NCBI GenBank assembly: GCA_039029455.1
Contig: JBCCGE010000044.1
Span: 1-25,925 of the forward strand
Source: JBCCGE01 sp039029455
GTDB taxonomy: Bacteria; Pseudomonadota; Gammaproteobacteria; Arenicellales; Poriferihabitantaceae
Length of the DNA stretch: 25,925 nt
Direction of reading: 5' to 3'
Below are positions 24,018-25,925 of this stretch, in pieces. The stretch's first letter is position 1, and every line of letters begins with the position of its first letter. The notes below the pieces were generated by a model that did not search any database, was not told the DNA's origin, and saw nothing but the letters and a program-made list of their open reading frames with translations. The translations under genes were made by a program, and so were the position numbers.

Positions 24018-25625
24018 ATGCGGCCCTTTAGTGCCCTATTGCGCCCGCGCAAACTGCTTGTAGCATTTACTGTGTTCCTGATGTCGGGCACGGTCGCTGC
24101 GCAGCAGGAAGAATTCGATCCCGCGCTGGTCGGCGAAATCAAATTTGATATCCGGGATTTCGTCGTCACCGGCGAGAACCCGTTGCCCGAAAAGGTAACC
24201 CAGTCATTGTTCACTGACCTTATCGGTGACCAGCAATCTCTTGGAAATATTCAGGTCGCAACCGAGCGGCTCGAATCCAGACTGAGACAGGACGGTTTCA
24301 GTTTCTATCGAGTTTCCGCTCCACCACAGGATCTCAGCGATGCCGTGGTCAAAATCGAAGTGGAACGTTTTGAAATAGACCGCATTGTCGTTCAGGGCAA
24401 CCTGCATTTTTCCGACGAAAACATTCGTCGCAGTCTGCCTTCTCTCAGGGCAGGCAATTCCCCCAATACAAAAAAACTGGCGCGCTATCTAGCAGTCGCC
24501 AACAGCAACCCGTCGAAGAACACGCGCATCACCGTTTCAAAAGGCGATCAGGAAAATCTAATCGACCTCGCGATTAAGGTAGTTGATTACAGCCCGCGAA
24601 GCGTTACCGCGTATCTGAACAATACCGGTGGTGGCAGCACGAGCGACTACCGCATCGGCGTGGGCTTTCAGCACAACAATCTGTTTGACCGTGATCATGT
24701 TGGCTCCGCAACGGTTACCACGTCCCCCGATGGATTCGATACGGTGCGGCAAATTGGCCTGACCTATCACATTCCGATTTACAGCACGAGCGGTGCGGTA
24801 AGTTTCTTTGGCGTGGACAGCAACATTGACTCCGGACGTGTTGGTGAATTTTTTGATGTCAGCGGCAAGGGGAAAATCTACGGCGTTCGCTATACCCACT
24901 ACCTGCCTAAATGGAAGCAGGCCAAACAGCAGCTCAGTCTGCAGTTGATGGACAAGCTGTTCGACAACGATATCGATTTTCTCGGCGAATCGATTGGACA
25001 GGACGTGCGCAGTCGACCGCTGTCTCTTCGCTACCAGATTGAGAAGAACTTCGACGACTGGCGGGCAACCGGTTTTGCAGAAGTCATCAACAACATTTCC
25101 GGTGGATCCGAAAACACGGACGAAGCCTATGAAGCGACGCGTACCGGCGCTACTCCGGACTGGCAGTCGTGGCAACTGGGCGGTTCGTTCAGCCGCCATC
25201 TGGGTAAGTGGGTGTTAAATGGCAAGGTTGGGCTTCATGGCAGCAGCGATCGACTGATTACCGGCGAGCAGTTTGGCGCCGGTGGTGCGGTTTCAGTGCG
25301 CGGCTTTGAAGAACGTGAAGTGCGCGGTGACCAGATGGTCACGGCGAGTCTGCAGGTGTGGGCGCCACAAACAGAATTTAATCTGCGCCCGGGATTTTTT
25401 CTCGACTACGCCCGACTGAAAAATAACGATCCGGTTGAATCGGAACTGGACAATGAGTCTATTGCCAGTGTCGGACTGAATATGGTCTGGCAGGGCGACG
25501 GGCAACTGTTTGTTCGTGCGAGCGCCGGTTACGCAATCGACGGCAACGATACTGAGACGGGTATTACCCGGGACGGTGACAGCAAGTTCCACATCAGTGT
25601 CGGCAAACGATGGGGAGGTAAGTGA
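24018..25625 (+). CDS. Two-partner-secretion outer-membrane transporter (TpsB/FhaC/ShlB family)
   Basis: This Omp85-superfamily protein has 535 residues. Residues 1-28 are a signal peptide ending TVAA before QQ. Two POTRA-like domains follow (about 40-118 and 119-192, the second with DRIVVQGNLHFSDENIRRSL). The rest is a 16-strand-type beta barrel, with the conserved loop-6 motif VRGFEERE at 427-434. Such proteins export a large TpsA protein through the outer membrane; the partner is not seen here and may lie downstream. ATG 24018 is chosen because GGGAG lies 8 bases before it and a good signal peptide follows; the upstream in-frame ATG at 23982 lies within the structured leader. The stop overlaps the next start (TGATG), so translation is coupled. 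Confidence 0.92.
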   Translation: MRPFSALLRPRKLLVAFTVFLMSGTVAAQQEEFDPALVGEIKFDIRDFVVTGENPLPEKVTQSLFTDLIGDQQSLGNIQVATERLESRLRQDGFSFYRVSAPPQDLSDAVVKIEVERFEIDRIVVQGNLHFSDENIRRSLPSLRAGNSPNTKKLARYLAVANSNPSKNTRITVSKGDQENLIDLAIKVVDYSPRSVTAYLNNTGGGSTSDYRIGVGFQHNNLFDRDHVGSATVTTSPDGFDTVRQIGLTYHIPIYSTSGAVSFFGVDSNIDSGRVGEFFDVSGKGKIYGVRYTHYLPKWKQAKQQLSLQLMDKLFDNDIDFLGESIGQDVRSRPLSLRYQIEKNFDDWRATGFAEVINNISGGSENTDEAYEATRTGATPDWQSWQLGGSFSRHLGKWVLNGKVGLHGSSDRLITGEQFGAGGAVSVRGFEEREVRGDQMVTASLQVWAPQTEFNLRPGFFLDYARLKNNDPVESELDNESIASVGLNMVWQGDGQLFVRASAGYAIDGNDTETGITRDGDSKFHISVGKRWGGK

Positions 25626-25925
25626 TGAAATTTTCGACGATTCTTTTGGCACTGGCTCTCGCTCTTTTTCAGGGTGAGGCTATTGCAAAAGTTCTGAACG
25701 GCAAGGTCCTGCTCGTCAAGGGCATTGTGTCGGCGACCGATACCGAAGGCAAAAATCGACTGCTGGCGAAAGGTCAAACGGTTTTTGTCGGTGATCGTAT
25801 ATCCACGACCCAAAAAAGCTTCAATCTCACAAAGTTGAAGGTGCTCAATCTCGACCGAAGCTACCTCACGCCCAAGGGCATTCGCGCGTTACTCAACGCG
25901 CCGATTGTGGGTCAGCTCGAGCACC
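25625..25925 (+). CDS. Exported protein with FecR-like N-terminus turning into a leucine-rich repeat; cut by window edge
   Basis: Partial gene, 100 codons seen. A strong GGAGG ribosome site lies six bases upstream, inside the end of the TpsB gene, and the ATG overlaps its stop. Residues 1-21 are a clear signal peptide ending EAIA. Residues 23-66 (GKVLLVKGIVSATDTEG, then LAKGQTVFVGDRISTTQKSF) match the start of FecR-type periplasmic domains. From residue 67 the sequence changes to a leucine-rich-repeat pattern, LTKLKVLNLDRSYLTPKGI, with NAPIVGQLEHL as the beginning of the next repeat. A FecR domain would normally continue with a beta-rich DGT-type segment. This may be a real fusion or a joining artefact near the end of the sequence. 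Confidence 0.6.
   Translation, partial: MKFSTILLALALALFQGEAIAKVLNGKVLLVKGIVSATDTEGKNRLLAKGQTVFVGDRISTTQKSFNLTKLKVLNLDRSYLTPKGIRALLNAPIVGQLEH

Overview
The window looks like chromosomal DNA of a free-living, probably marine Gammaproteobacterium. GC is moderate (mid-50s by eye), coding density is high, and a radC/coaBC divergent pair of the kind common in Gammaproteobacteria is present. I cannot place the organism more finely. No tRNA, rRNA, CRISPR array, transposase or phage gene is visible.

Layout. (1) 54-4815, plus strand: the distal part of a box cluster for aerobic benzoate degradation through benzoyl-CoA. It holds boxC (ring-opening lyase), boxB (diiron epoxidase), a hot-dog thioesterase and the regulator boxR. 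boxA, the benzoate-CoA ligase and the aldehyde dehydrogenase are not in the window and may lie upstream. (2) 5095-7732, plus strand: a two-gene envelope module. The first protein is membrane-anchored with BON-like repeats, a long Ala/Glu repeat and a C-terminal OmpA domain; the second is a small membrane-anchored protein with a helix-hairpin-helix-type C-terminus. (3) 7882-13341, minus strand: a heterotetrameric sarcosine oxidase operon, soxB-soxD-soxA-soxG, with a 100-residue membrane protein at its end. This operon oxidises sarcosine from glycine betaine/choline breakdown. Upstream of soxB is a 321-bp spacer with a promoter candidate and an intergenic palindromic repeat.

(4) 13663-16897: cobO (corrinoid adenosyltransferase) and radC on the minus strand, then coaBC and a metallo-beta-lactamase-fold protein with a partly lost metal site on the plus strand. 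(5) 16894-19478, minus strand: a Spy/CpxP-like periplasmic protein, a response regulator and a histidine kinase in one operon, resembling a Cpx-type envelope-stress system. (6) 19607-23804: a transsulfuration-type PLP enzyme, a convergent SAM methyltransferase, an exported PQQ glucose/sorbosone-dehydrogenase-like protein and a membrane fatty-acid desaturase. (7) 23882-25925, plus strand: a perfect CRP-type site placed for a class II promoter, a structured leader, a two-partner-secretion (TpsB/FhaC-like) outer-membrane transporter, and an exported gene cut by the window edge. That last gene starts like a FecR-domain protein and turns abruptly into a leucine-rich repeat.

Most genes belong to well-known families. 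The points most worth a second look are the right-edge FecR/LRR junction, the BON-OmpA/HHH gene pair, the altered metallo-beta-lactamase active site, the CRP-TpsB promoter with its structured leader, and the Spy-like gene heading the two-component operon. I did not find a clear-cut new multi-gene system.
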